This document shows positions 21,898 to 29,898 of a stretch of 64,000 nucleotides of DNA, piece after piece. The translations under genes and the position numbers were made by a program. A model generated the notes under the pieces. The model was not told where the DNA came from. It was given only the letters and a program-made list of their open reading frames with translations, and made no database searches. Each line of letters starts with the position of its first letter. Position 1 is the first letter of the stretch. The DNA lies in assembly GCA_947492475.1 (NCBI GenBank), contig CANLNM010000003.1:124001-188000 (forward strand). The letters are read 5' to 3'. The stretch is from an uncultured Paracoccaceae bacterium. GTDB taxonomy: Bacteria; Pseudomonadota; Alphaproteobacteria; Rhodobacterales; Rhodobacteraceae.

Positions 21898-22598
21898 TGG
21901 ATGTCCTTGGGGTCGGTTTTTTCGGCGTTCACGACCACCTGTCGGATTTTGCCATCCGCAAAGTGTATGACCCGATCCGCCATGGCCGCTGTGGCTGCGG
22001 CATGGGTCACGATCATGATGGTCGTCCCCAAGGTTTCATTGGTGCGTTTCAGCACCTCTAACACGTCGCGGCCGGTTTTACTGTCCAGCGCGCCGGTTGG
22101 TTCGTCGCAAAACAACACGGTCGGCTGTTTGGCGATGGCGCGCGCGATGGCGACCCTTTGTTGTTCGCCACCCGACAATTGCGCCGGAAAATGATCAACC
22201 CGCTGGGACAGACCCACCAGCCCCAACGCCTGATCAGGGTCCATTGGGGCGCGGGCAATTTCTGTGACCAATTCGACATTTTCACGCGCCGTCAGCGAAG
22301 GCATTAAATTGTAGAACTGAAACACAAACCCAACATGGTCGCGCCGATATTGGGTCAGCTGTGCATCGCTCATCGCGCTCAGTTCAACATCCTGAAACCA
22401 TGCCTGACCGATACTGGGTTGATCCAACCCGCCAAGGATGTTCAGCAAGGTCGATTTGCCCGATCCAGACGCGCCCAACAGCACAACGATTTCGCCCTGC
22501 GGCACCACCAAATCCACGCCGCGCAACGCATGCACGGCAGCGTCGCCTTCGCCATAGATTTTCTTGATGCCTTGGGTTCGAAATGCGGGGGCTGGCAT
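21891..22598 (-). CDS. ABC transporter ATPase, MacB/LolD type
   Basis: 235 residues, a stand-alone ATPase: Walker [19 protein letters not shown]-loop [20 protein letters not shown], signature [14 protein letters not shown], Walker [11 protein letters not shown]. The FYNLMP and EPTGALD wording is typical of the LolD/MacB group that works with FtsX-type permeases. ATG at 22598 is chosen for AGGAG at 8 bases; an ATG six codons upstream is less likely. First gene of a three-gene operon (ATPase, permease, adaptor), preceded by a palindromic candidate operator. Confidence 0.92.
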   Translation of the reverse strand: MPAPAFRTQGIKKIYGEGDAAVHALRGVDLVVPQGEIVVLLGASGSGKSTLLNILGGLDQPSIGQAWFQDVELSAMSDAQLTQYRRDHVGFVFQFYNLMPSLTARENVELVTEIARAPMDPDQALGLVGLSQRVDHFPAQLSGGEQQRVAIARAIAKQPTVLFCDEPTGALDSKTGRDVLEVLKRTNETLGTTIMIVTHAAATAAMADRVIHFADGKIRQVVVNAEKTDPKDIHW

Positions 22599-22613
22599 GA
22601 TCACGCTCCTGTG

Positions 22614-22634
22614 CATAGCACAACAATTGCTATG
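22614..22634. promoter_or_regulatory. Candidate operator of the efflux operon
   Basis: CATAGCA and TGCTATG form perfect 7-bp inverted arms around a 7-base spacer, beginning 16 bases upstream of the ATPase start. On the minus strand the proximal arm includes TGCTATG, which could be an extended -10. The shape suits a TetR- or MarR-type dimer; no regulator gene is next to it. Confidence 0.55.
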
Positions 22635-22693
22635 TTTTAGCGGATGATAGCCAGCGTGCCCTTGATATGAATCAGGTTCTGGCGCGCCAAAAT

Positions 22694-22999
22694 TTAGCGA
22701 TACGCCTTGCGGGCCATATTTATTTTGGCCTCCATCATCGACATGTTTTTCATGATCTCGCGGCGTTTGGTGCGGTCATCCGTGTCGTTCAATTCGGCCC
22801 GCAACTTGGCCAATTCCCGCGACAGCGACACAAATTCGGGCGTGGCCCCGTTTTCTTTCATCAAACGATGGAACAGCGCGTTTTTTGGATCATCTGAGGG
22901 CGGCAATGGTTTGCCTGCGCCGGGCAGATTGTCAAATTCACCCGCCGCCTCGGCTGCGCGAATTTTAGCTGAAATCAGATCAATCAATGGATGGTCCAT
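22694..22999 (-). CDS. DUF1992 (DnaJ-C28-like domain) protein
   Basis: 101 residues, no signal peptide. The opening block, [20 protein letters not shown], is the hallmark of the DUF1992 domain found in DNAJC28 and in short bacterial proteins; the rest is helical and strongly charged. Function is unknown in bacteria. It precedes the efflux operon in position but is downstream in transcription (same strand, 95 bases after... i.e. beyond the ATPase promoter region), so it likely has its own transcript. Confidence 0.8.
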   Translation of the reverse strand: MDHPLIDLISAKIRAAEAAGEFDNLPGAGKPLPPSDDPKNALFHRLMKENGATPEFVSLSRELAKLRAELNDTDDRTKRREIMKNMSMMEAKINMARKAYR

Positions 23000-23044
23000 G
23001 CCCTATTTTAACAGACCAAGCGGCAGGATCAAATCGCCCTTTGG

Positions 23045-23263
23045 TCACACCCCATCCGCCAGCATCGCGCGGATTTTGAATGCTTTTTCAAAGTGATCCA
23101 ATTGATGGGTTTCAATCCACCATTGCGCCACCTGCATCAGCGTCACCGGATCGTCGTTTTTGTTTTTGAAAAACGCATAAAAAGACAGGCCAACATTGTC
23201 GCCTTTCTGGGCGATTTTGGCGTCACAAATGGCAATGGCTTTGGCCCTGAAATCGGTATTCAT
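23045..23263 (-). CDS. Small conserved protein, DUF6500-like
   Basis: 72 residues. The wording GLSFYAFFKNKNDDPVTLM and WWIETHQLDHFEKAFKIRAML matches, from memory, a short family of alphaproteobacterial proteins (DUF6500); no function known. No signal peptide or membrane segment; compact and probably helical. It starts just beyond the nucleotidase terminator and is followed by the DUF1992 gene 45 bases later on the same strand. Confidence 0.6.
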   Translation of the reverse strand: MNTDFRAKAIAICDAKIAQKGDNVGLSFYAFFKNKNDDPVTLMQVAQWWIETHQLDHFEKAFKIRAMLADGV

Positions 23264-23278
23264 ATTCTTGCTTTAAAT

Positions 23279-23312
23279 GAAAAAACCCCGACAAGATAGA
23301 CGCTTGCCGGGG
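23279..23312 (-). terminator. Terminator of the 5'-nucleotidase gene
   Basis: On the minus strand, CCCCGGCAAG pairs with CTTGTCGGGG (one G-U) over a 7-base loop and is followed by six T. It lies 25 bases past the nucleotidase stop. Confidence 0.88.
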
Positions 23313-23336
23313 AATTTGATCGCACTTTGAAACAGC

Positions 23337-24896
23337 TTATTTCAGCGTGATACGGCCGTCTGTATAGGGCTGATAGGGGCCCATTTCCGCCATGAATTCC
23401 GCTGTGACATCGGCCAGATCCGGCCCAAAGTCATAGGCGTTCATCGCGCTTTCAAACACGTCGTAGCCGTCGCCGCCATTGCGCACGTAATTGTTGGACA
23501 CAACCCCGTAGACTTTGGCAGGATCGATGGCTTCGCCGCCGACCATCACATCAGAAATCCGCGCACCTGCTTGGGCTGCGGGATCTACGGTGAACGTAAT
23601 GCCTGCAACCTGCGGGAACCGCCCGGCGCCTTCTTCGATCTGGGACACACCATTTTCAAGCGCGGCCACAACCTGTTCGCCGGTCACTTCGAAGGTGGAC
23701 AATGTGTTCTGGAACGGCAGCACCGTCAGAACTTCGCCCATGGTCACTTCGCCTGCATCAATGGACGCACGAATGCCGCCGCCGTTTTGGATGGCAATCG
23801 ACACGCCTTGGTCAGCCACACGGGCCAGCATCGCATCGGCGATCAGGTTGCCCATTGGGCATTCCATCGCACGACAGACCGACCGGTCGCCTTCAATTGC
23901 ATCGCCGGATTCAGCCACTACGCGGTTGCGGATTTCTTCCAATGGGGCGGCCAGTTCTGCGATCCGCGCCACCACGGCTTCGTTTTCGGTGACGTTGCCG
24001 TCCATCACAAGCGGTTCACCCGCGGCTTCGGTGATCACACCCGCATCATCAAATGTGACGTTCAACTCGCCCAGGAATTTCCCATAGGCATAGGCAGAAA
24101 TGATCGCCGTATCACCAACCATGGTTGGATACGGACCTTCGGCACGGTCATTGGTGTTGGACAGCAACGTATTAGAATGCCCACCCACGATCACGTCGAC
24201 ACCGGTGGTGTTCGCAGCAACCTGCTGATCCACAGCATAACCGGAATGAGAAAGCACAATAATTTTGTTCACGCCTTCGGCGGTCAAACGATCGACCTCT
24301 TGCTGCACGGCCTCAGATGGATCTGTAAAGATCACGTTGGGTCCCGGGCTTGCCAGTTCATCAGTGTTTTGTGGTGTCAAACCGATCAGGCCCAGTTTTT
24401 CGCCGCCCCGTTCAATAATCACGGATTTCTGAATCGCATCGGCCAGCAACGCTTCGCCGGAATAATCGGCGTTGGACATCAGAACCGGGAAATCAACGCT
24501 GTCGACAAATCCGCGTAGCACTTCTGGTCCGTCGTCGAATTCGTGGTTGCCCACGGTCATTGCGTCATATCCCAGCTGGTTCATGAACTCAGCAGCCATC
24601 GCGCCTTTGTAATAGGTGTAAAACAGCGTGCCCTGGAATTGGTCACCGCCATCCACAAGGATGGAATTGTTGCTGCGCGCGCGCGCCTCTTCTAGGGCGG
24701 TGGTCAGACGGGCCGTGCCCCCAAAACATTCGCCGGCGGCGTTGTCTTCGGATGAACATCCCGAATCGTATTTCGAAATCGGCTCAAACCGGGCATGGAA
24801 ATCGTTGGTGTGCAGAATGGTCAGCGAATAATCAGCGGCGGCAGCGCCTGCTGTTAGGGCCAAAGCACATGTTGTTGTTAAAATACGGGCAATCAT
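23337..24896 (-). CDS. Secreted 5'-nucleotidase / 2',3'-cyclic phosphodiesterase (UshA-like)
   Basis: 519 residues. A cleavable signal peptide ends near ALTAGAAAA-DYS. The metallophosphatase domain (~25-330) has the dimetal motifs LHTNDFHARF, DGGDQFQGT, GNHEFDDG and GGHSN; the C-terminal nucleotidase domain (~350-515) has NGGGIRASIDAG and NNYVRNGGDGY. It should dephosphorylate nucleotides in the periplasm, providing phosphate and nucleosides (the salvage operon elsewhere in this window could use the latter). The ATG at 24896 follows GAGGGAG; a start 57 bases upstream would put an unlikely charged extension before the signal peptide. A possible Pho-type repeat lies upstream. Confidence 0.9.
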   Translation of the reverse strand: MIARILTTTCALALTAGAAAADYSLTILHTNDFHARFEPISKYDSGCSSEDNAAGECFGGTARLTTALEEARARSNNSILVDGGDQFQGTLFYTYYKGAMAAEFMNQLGYDAMTVGNHEFDDGPEVLRGFVDSVDFPVLMSNADYSGEALLADAIQKSVIIERGGEKLGLIGLTPQNTDELASPGPNVIFTDPSEAVQQEVDRLTAEGVNKIIVLSHSGYAVDQQVAANTTGVDVIVGGHSNTLLSNTNDRAEGPYPTMVGDTAIISAYAYGKFLGELNVTFDDAGVITEAAGEPLVMDGNVTENEAVVARIAELAAPLEEIRNRVVAESGDAIEGDRSVCRAMECPMGNLIADAMLARVADQGVSIAIQNGGGIRASIDAGEVTMGEVLTVLPFQNTLSTFEVTGEQVVAALENGVSQIEEGAGRFPQVAGITFTVDPAAQAGARISDVMVGGEAIDPAKVYGVVSNNYVRNGGDGYDVFESAMNAYDFGPDLADVTAEFMAEMGPYQPYTDGRITLK

Positions 24897-24985
24897 TTTC
24901 GTGTCTCCCTCGTTAGACCGGTTCACAGTGGCAACGGTTTGCCGTTTAGTCAAAGTTATCCTTCGGCATTGGGCCTAACTTTGCT

Positions 24986-25003
24986 GCGTGACAATAGCGT
25001 GAC
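24986..25003 (-). promoter_or_regulatory. Direct repeat resembling a Pho box
   Basis: GCGTGAC occurs twice with an 11-bp period (24986-24992, 24997-25003). Read toward the nucleotidase gene it gives CGTCAC, 5 bases, TGTCAC, similar to half of the PhoB consensus (TGTCA repeats at 11 bp). It sits about 90 bases upstream of the nucleotidase start. Confidence 0.4.
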
Positions 25004-25057
25004 GCTTGAAAACAAAGCAGAAATACCCAAATGTGACGCTGGGTAAGCGAGGTTAAT

Positions 25058-25825
25058 ATGCACAGCCTGAATCGGATTTTTAGGGGACTCACCCTGATCA
25101 GCATCGCGGCAGGGCTGATGTATTTTGCCCTGCCCGGCCAACATCGCGCCTTAACGCCTCAGTTATTTGGCCTGACCCAAGTGCAGCCAAACCTGTTTAT
25201 CGACGACGTTTCCCGCAGTGCTCAGGCGTTGGATTTGATCGCACAGGCCGACAGAACCAATCGCGCGTTCTTTGGTCCGTTAGAGGCAACGCCGACATTC
25301 CTTTTTTGCTATTCCACCGAATGCGCGGATGATTTTGGCATCCATACCTCAGGCTTAACGCTGAGGGATCGGTTCATTTTACTGTCACCGCAAGGGATTA
25401 ACCCGATGATTGTCACCCATGAACGCGCCCATGCGGAATTGCATGGATTTGGGTCATGGGTTGATTATTTCGACCCGATTTATCCCATGTGGTTCGACGA
25501 AGGTCTGGCATCGTTTATTTCGGCAGATTCCCGGCTGGTGATCCCGCACACCGTCGGGGAAGCGATCTGGACCACAGATTTACACACATGGCGCGATTGG
25601 GGCGCGGTTGTGACGCGCGAAAACTGGCCGCAGGTTTATGGCGCGTCATTGGGTTTGGTGACCGATATCATCGATCAGTCTGGGTGCTCTGGGCTATATA
25701 AACTGATCCAAGACGTCAGAAATGGTGCTGATTTTGATGTGGTTTTAGGCGAATTACCGGGCACGGCGCTTGACCGCATGGACAGGAAACTGCATGTGAA
25801 GCCATGCTTATTTACAAGATCTTGA
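25058..25825 (+). CDS. Predicted membrane-anchored zinc metallopeptidase (gluzincin-like)
   Basis: 255 residues. A hydrophobic segment at residues ~9-26 is a signal anchor or signal peptide. HERAH at 121-125 fits the HExxH zinc motif, and WFDEGLASFIS puts a glutamate at 148, the spacing of the third zinc ligand in gluzincins; the aromatic-rich YPMWFDEG matches that fold class. Two cysteines near 84-89 could form a disulfide. It should act outside the cytoplasmic membrane. The family is unnamed to me. It is the first gene of a run with DUF952 and pyrD; the DUF952 gene overlaps its 3' end by 22 bases. Confidence 0.65.
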   Translation: MHSLNRIFRGLTLISIAAGLMYFALPGQHRALTPQLFGLTQVQPNLFIDDVSRSAQALDLIAQADRTNRAFFGPLEATPTFLFCYSTECADDFGIHTSGLTLRDRFILLSPQGINPMIVTHERAHAELHGFGSWVDYFDPIYPMWFDEGLASFISADSRLVIPHTVGEAIWTTDLHTWRDWGAVVTRENWPQVYGASLGLVTDIIDQSGCSGLYKLIQDVRNGADFDVVLGELPGTALDRMDRKLHVKPCLFTRS

Positions 25826-26142
25826 CCGCCCCGCAATGGGCCCAATTTCAGGCGGATGGCCACTTTGACGGTGCCCCAATCGACCTGATCGACGGGTATA
25901 TCCATTTTTCTGATGCAAATCAGGCCGCTGAAACGGCCGCCAAACATTTCACCGCTCAGACCGGATTGAAACTGGCGGCCTGCGACGCGGATGGGTTTGG
26001 CGCTGATCTGAAATGGGAAAAATCGCGTGGCGATGCGCTGTTTCCGCATCTTTATCGACCGTCATTGACCATGGCGGATGTGGTGTGGTGCCGGGATTTG
26101 CCGTTTGAAAATGGCGCACATGTGTTTGGGGATCTGACATGA
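25804..26142 (+). CDS. DUF952 family protein
   Basis: 112 residues. [23 protein letters not shown] and the closing [15 protein letters not shown] are typical of DUF952, a small cytoplasmic family of unknown function often placed directly before pyrD in Alphaproteobacteria. Its stop overlaps the pyrD start by 4 bases (ATGA), so translation is coupled. Confidence 0.85.
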   Translation: MLIYKILTAPQWAQFQADGHFDGAPIDLIDGYIHFSDANQAAETAAKHFTAQTGLKLAACDADGFGADLKWEKSRGDALFPHLYRPSLTMADVVWCRDLPFENGAHVFGDLT

Positions 26143-27191
26143 AGGTTTTGGAACGCATCGGCATGGCCGCAATGCATAAAATGGACCCCGAAGCCGCCCA
26201 TGGCGCGGCGCTGACCGCGTTGCGCGCAGGATTGGGCCCCAAATCCGGTCCATTTACCAGCCCGCGTTTGGCCTGTTCGATTGCCGGGTTGGATCTGCCC
26301 AATCCGGTTGGGTTAGCCGCTGGGTTTGACAAAAACGCCGAGGCGCTACACCCGCTGGCCCGCTGCGGATTTGGCTTTGTTGAGGTCGGCGCCGCCACCC
26401 CACGCCCACAGCCGGGCAACCCCAAACCTCGCCTGTTCCGCCTGACCGAAGATCGCGCAGCGATTAACAGGTTTGGGTTTAATAACAAAGGCATGGAAGC
26501 CGTGGCCGACAAATTGTCAGCACGCCCCAAGGGCGGTGTGATTGGCCTGAACCTAGGGGCAAACAAAGACAGCGATGACCGCGCCGACGATTTCGCCCGC
26601 GTGCTGGCCCATTGCGGCGACCATCTGGATTTCGCCACGGTCAATGTGTCGTCCCCCAACACCGAAAAGCTGCGCGACCTGCAAGGCAAAGCCGCGTTAT
26701 CAGCGTTACTGACCGGCGTCATGGACGCAAACTCAAAGCTGGCCAAACCGCTGCCAATTTTCCTGAAAATCGCCCCGGATTTGGACCCATCTGACCTGCA
26801 GGACATCGCCGACGTGGCCAGCCAAACCGGCCTGTCCGCGATCATCGCAACCAACACCACATTGGATCGCGTCGGTTTGAAATCTGCAAACGGACCGGAA
26901 AAAGGCGGCCTATCGGGCGCGCCATTGTTCGAAAAATCCACGCGGGTTCTGGCCCAATTGTCCATGCTAACCGACCTACCCTTGATTGGCGTTGGCGGTG
27001 TTGGCAGCGCCCAACAGGCCTATGAAAAAATCCGCGCCGGGGCCTCTGCTGTGCAGCTATATACGGCGCTGGTTTACGGGGGGATTTCGCTGGTGGATGA
27101 CATCACGCGCGGTTTGGATGCGTTGCTGAAACGGGATGGATTTGCATCTGTGGCCGACGCGGTTGGCACCGGACGGGGGGATTGGCTATGA
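26139..27191 (+). CDS. pyrD: Quinone-dependent dihydroorotate dehydrogenase
   Basis: 350 residues, class 2. It oxidises dihydroorotate to orotate with electrons passed to the quinone pool (step four of pyrimidine synthesis) at the inner membrane. Visible signs: the N-terminal membrane-associating helices (residues 1-40), [15 protein letters not shown] for FMN binding, [29 protein letters not shown] with the catalytic serine of class 2, and [30 protein letters not shown]. The start overlaps the DUF952 stop and the arsC-like start overlaps its own stop. Confidence 0.97.
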   Translation: MKVLERIGMAAMHKMDPEAAHGAALTALRAGLGPKSGPFTSPRLACSIAGLDLPNPVGLAAGFDKNAEALHPLARCGFGFVEVGAATPRPQPGNPKPRLFRLTEDRAAINRFGFNNKGMEAVADKLSARPKGGVIGLNLGANKDSDDRADDFARVLAHCGDHLDFATVNVSSPNTEKLRDLQGKAALSALLTGVMDANSKLAKPLPIFLKIAPDLDPSDLQDIADVASQTGLSAIIATNTTLDRVGLKSANGPEKGGLSGAPLFEKSTRVLAQLSMLTDLPLIGVGGVGSAQQAYEKIRAGASAVQLYTALVYGGISLVDDITRGLDALLKRDGFASVADAVGTGRGDWL

Positions 27192-27523
27192 TCCTCTGGC
27201 ATAATCCACGTTGCTCTAAATCACGGGAAACACTGCAACTTTTGCAGGATAACGGCCATAACCCTGACATTCGCCTGTATCTAAAGGAAGCGCCAAGTGC
27301 GGATGAAATCAACGCCGTGCGTGTGGCTTTGAACCTGCCTTTGGTACAAATGACCCGGTCCAAAGACGCTGCCTTCAAAGAGGCGGGGCTGGCAAACGTA
27401 TCTGAGGCGGAACTGTTGCAGGCCATGGCCGACAATTCCGCGCTGATTGAACGCCCGATCCTGATCAACGGCGACAAAGCCGCCATTGGCCGCCCGCCCG
27501 AAGCGGTTCTAGCCATAATCTAA
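27188..27523 (+). CDS. ArsC/Spx-like arsenate reductase family protein
   Basis: 111 residues from the ATG at 27188, which overlaps the pyrD stop (ATGA). The thioredoxin-like fold opens with [16 protein letters not shown], the cysteine being the catalytic residue of glutaredoxin-dependent ArsC. The three arginines that hold arsenate in E. coli ArsC have counterparts in [14 protein letters not shown] and IGRPPEAV. No other ars genes are near, so it may be one of the general ArsC-like (YfgD-type) proteins rather than a resistance enzyme. Its stop codon overlaps that of the convergent MATE gene. Confidence 0.85.
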   Translation: MILWHNPRCSKSRETLQLLQDNGHNPDIRLYLKEAPSADEINAVRVALNLPLVQMTRSKDAAFKEAGLANVSEAELLQAMADNSALIERPILINGDKAAIGRPPEAVLAII

Positions 27524-28860
27524 GCCGGGCGATGTGCCGCGCGTTCCAGCGCGCGGTACCGCAGGCCCAGCGTGGCCCCGCGCACCACAAAGCTGATCAA
27601 TAACGCGATCCACAGCCCGTGATTGCCCCAATACAGCATTAAAATTGGGGCGATCCCAAAATAAATCACGGCGGAAATGATCATCATGTTGCGCATGTCG
27701 CGTGTGCGGGTCGCGCCGATAAATATCCCGTCCAACATCCATGCTGCACAGCCGAATATCGGCGCTAAGATCATATATATCAAATAGATACGACCGTGTT
27801 CGCGCACCTCAGGGGATGTGGCCATCACGTCGATCATCCACGGGCCGATCACCCAGAACACCGCGGATAATGCCAGACATAACACGATGCCCCATTGTGA
27901 TGTGATGATGGCGGATCGGCGCAATAAACCGGGGCGGCGCGCGCCCATGGCTTGGCCAATCAATGTTTCCGCGGCAAAGGCAAACCCGTCCAGCGCATAG
28001 GCCGTGATGTGCAGGAATTGCATTAACACTTCGTTTGCTGCCAGCGTCACATCGCCCAGTTTCGCCCCCCAAAACAAGAAGCTGACAAACATTGCCTGCA
28101 ATAACAGCGACCGGATCAGGATGTCGGAATTGACCAGCGCCATGACCCTAAGTCGGGCGACATCAAACACCCGCGCCACGTCACGCCAAGCCGGACCAAC
28201 AAGGGCGGATCGGCATAGATAAAGGCCCAAGATCAGCCCCGACCATTCCGCCAAAAACGTCGCGATAGCAACGCCTTGGACGCCCCAACCAAAGTTCAGC
28301 ACAAACACCAGATCCAACACGATGTTCAGCCCGTTCATCCACAATTGCAGCACCAAAACCGACTTGGTTTTTTCCAATGCAATCAGCCAGCCATTGATCC
28401 CATAAAGCGCAATCGCAGCGGGCGCAGACCAGACCCGGATTGCCAGATAGTCGCGTGCCAGATGTTCAACCTCGGCCGAGGCGGGGGAAATGTAGAAATA
28501 GGCGGTGAACAACGCCGCCTGAAACAGCAGGATCAACAGCCCCGCCACAAAACCGATCATCAGAACACGGGACAACAATGCGGACACTTCGGCGCTGTCG
28601 CCTGCCCCTTTGGCTTGGCTGGTCAATCCAACCGTGCCCATGCGCAAAAACCCAAATATCCAGTAGATCGACGTCAGGATGATCGCACCCATGGCCACCG
28701 CGCCAATCGGCACGGCCTGCCCCATTTGACCGACCACGCCGGTATCCACCGCGCCCAAAATAGGCACCGTGGCGTTGGACAACACAATCGGAATGGCAAT
28801 GGTGAGGACACGCCGATGGCTCAGATCGTCCTGAGGATGGTCCGTCGCGGTTTGTGTCAC
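27520..28860 (-). CDS. MATE family efflux transporter (DinF-like)
   Basis: 446 residues with about 12 membrane segments in two homologous halves, e.g. LTIAIPIVLSNATVPILGAVDT at the start and YALDGFAFAAETLIGQAMG in the middle. MATE proteins export drugs or metabolites by Na+ or H+ exchange. The GTG at 28860 overlaps the upstream thioesterase stop (GTGA); an upstream ATG 75 bases earlier would give a charged, non-conserved extension. Last gene of a three-gene coupled operon with two PaaI-type thioesterases. Substrate unknown. Confidence 0.9.
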   Translation of the reverse strand: MTQTATDHPQDDLSHRRVLTIAIPIVLSNATVPILGAVDTGVVGQMGQAVPIGAVAMGAIILTSIYWIFGFLRMGTVGLTSQAKGAGDSAEVSALLSRVLMIGFVAGLLILLFQAALFTAYFYISPASAEVEHLARDYLAIRVWSAPAAIALYGINGWLIALEKTKSVLVLQLWMNGLNIVLDLVFVLNFGWGVQGVAIATFLAEWSGLILGLYLCRSALVGPAWRDVARVFDVARLRVMALVNSDILIRSLLLQAMFVSFLFWGAKLGDVTLAANEVLMQFLHITAYALDGFAFAAETLIGQAMGARRPGLLRRSAIITSQWGIVLCLALSAVFWVIGPWMIDVMATSPEVREHGRIYLIYMILAPIFGCAAWMLDGIFIGATRTRDMRNMMIISAVIYFGIAPILMLYWGNHGLWIALLISFVVRGATLGLRYRALERAAHRPA

Positions 28861-29369
28861 CCTTTGGGTTCGCGGCTTGGCATGAGGAAATGACCGGTGG
28901 CCTGCGCAAACAAGCGGGATCGGTTGTCTTGCCATGCTTCGACATGCACGCTGGCATAGCGGCGGCCAGATCGGTTCACCTTGGCACGGGCATAGGCATC
29001 ACGCGGCAGGCCAGATCGCAGGTAATCCACTGTAAAATCGATAGTTTTGGGCATTCTAGGCGTTGGGATATCATCGTTGTGAACATCCGCATCAGCGCCT
29101 TCGATATCATCCCACAGACCGGCCCAGGCCAGTTCCATAATCGCGGTGATTTCCAAAAAGGCAGCTGTCGCGCCGCCATGAAGCGCGGGCAGCATCGGGT
29201 TGCCGATCAGTTTGTCATCATAGGGCAGCACCGCCGTTAATTCATCACCGCGACGGTCAATCTGGACCCCCAGAAACCGGATGAACGGCACCCCAGAAAC
29301 AAGACTGCTGAGCGCGGCATCGCGACGCTGTTTGATTACTTGAACGGGTTCAGGACGTTTGCGCATCAT
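28857..29369 (-). CDS. PaaI-family hotdog thioesterase (2)
   Basis: 170 residues from the ATG at 29369, whose last two bases plus the next A form the upstream gene's TGA (ATGA overlap). The hotdog signature is LHGGATAAFLEITAI, preceded by LIGNPMLPA; KTIDFTVDYLRSGLPRDAYA is the following strand pair. It should hydrolyse an acyl- or aryl-CoA thioester. It is longer than its upstream paralogue because of an insertion after the central helix (WDDIEGADADVHNDD). Confidence 0.85.
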   Translation of the reverse strand: MMRKRPEPVQVIKQRRDAALSSLVSGVPFIRFLGVQIDRRGDELTAVLPYDDKLIGNPMLPALHGGATAAFLEITAIMELAWAGLWDDIEGADADVHNDDIPTPRMPKTIDFTVDYLRSGLPRDAYARAKVNRSGRRYASVHVEAWQDNRSRLFAQATGHFLMPSREPKG

Positions 29370-29803
29370 TTGCCCCTGCTGATTGTAAAGGTTCCGGTGG
29401 CTGTGGCGACGGGTCGGTCGGTGTCTTCGTCCAGCGTGGTGGCGCGCACAAACGCCACCGTGCGGGTCACGTGATAGCATTCCGCAATGGCAGTGATGGC
29501 GTGCCCGGGCGTGGCGGATCGCATGTAATCAATGCGCAAATCCAGCGTCGCTGTGGAAAATGGCGTTTCGGGATGTGACATTACGGCCGCCCCGGCGCAG
29601 GTATCCATCAACGCAGAAACCGCACCGCCATGGATCACGCCGCTTTCGGGATCACCGATCAGGTCTTTGTTGTAAGCCATTGATATCACGGCGCGACCAT
29701 CGCTGATCTCTTCTAGGTTCATCCCCAATTCCCGCGCATAGGGAATGGCTTCGATGAATTGGCGCGCAAGTTTGGTTGTGTCTTTGGGCACGGAATCAGT
29801 CAT
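29366..29803 (-). CDS. PaaI-family hotdog thioesterase (1)
   Basis: 145 residues. Hotdog fold with VIHGGAVSALMDTCAGAAV and TLDLRIDYMRSATPGH, the classical PaaI layout in which the Asp of the central helix (here D in MDTC) is catalytic. ATG at 29803 has AAGGAGA at good spacing; an upstream ATG is rejected. First gene of the operon thioesterase-thioesterase-MATE, divergent from the manganese transporter across a 95-base region that carries a Fur/Mur-type box. Confidence 0.87.
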   Translation of the reverse strand: MTDSVPKDTTKLARQFIEAIPYARELGMNLEEISDGRAVISMAYNKDLIGDPESGVIHGGAVSALMDTCAGAAVMSHPETPFSTATLDLRIDYMRSATPGHAITAIAECYHVTRTVAFVRATTLDEDTDRPVATATGTFTISRGK

Positions 29804-29860
29804 CACGTTTCTCCTTGGACACAAACTGGCACTTGCAGCTTTGTTGGCAAGTGGTATATC

Positions 29861-29887
29861 TGCAAATGAGAATAATTCGCAATTGCA
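29861..29887. promoter_or_regulatory. Fur/Mur-type operator
   Basis: The core TGAGAATAATTCGCA (29867-29881) is a 7-1-7 inverted repeat very close to the alphaproteobacterial Fur/Mur consensus, and the symmetry continues outward to TGCAA at the left end and TTGCA at the right. It ends 11 bases before the GTG start of the putative manganese transporter and 58 bases from the divergent thioesterase start, so it could control either. Confidence 0.7.
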
Positions 29888-29898
29888 GGTAGAGCCTC

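Noticed and set aside
25949..26965. 338-codon antisense frame over pyrD
   Set aside because: No recognisable domain, and pyrD is complete on the other strand with coupled starts and stops.
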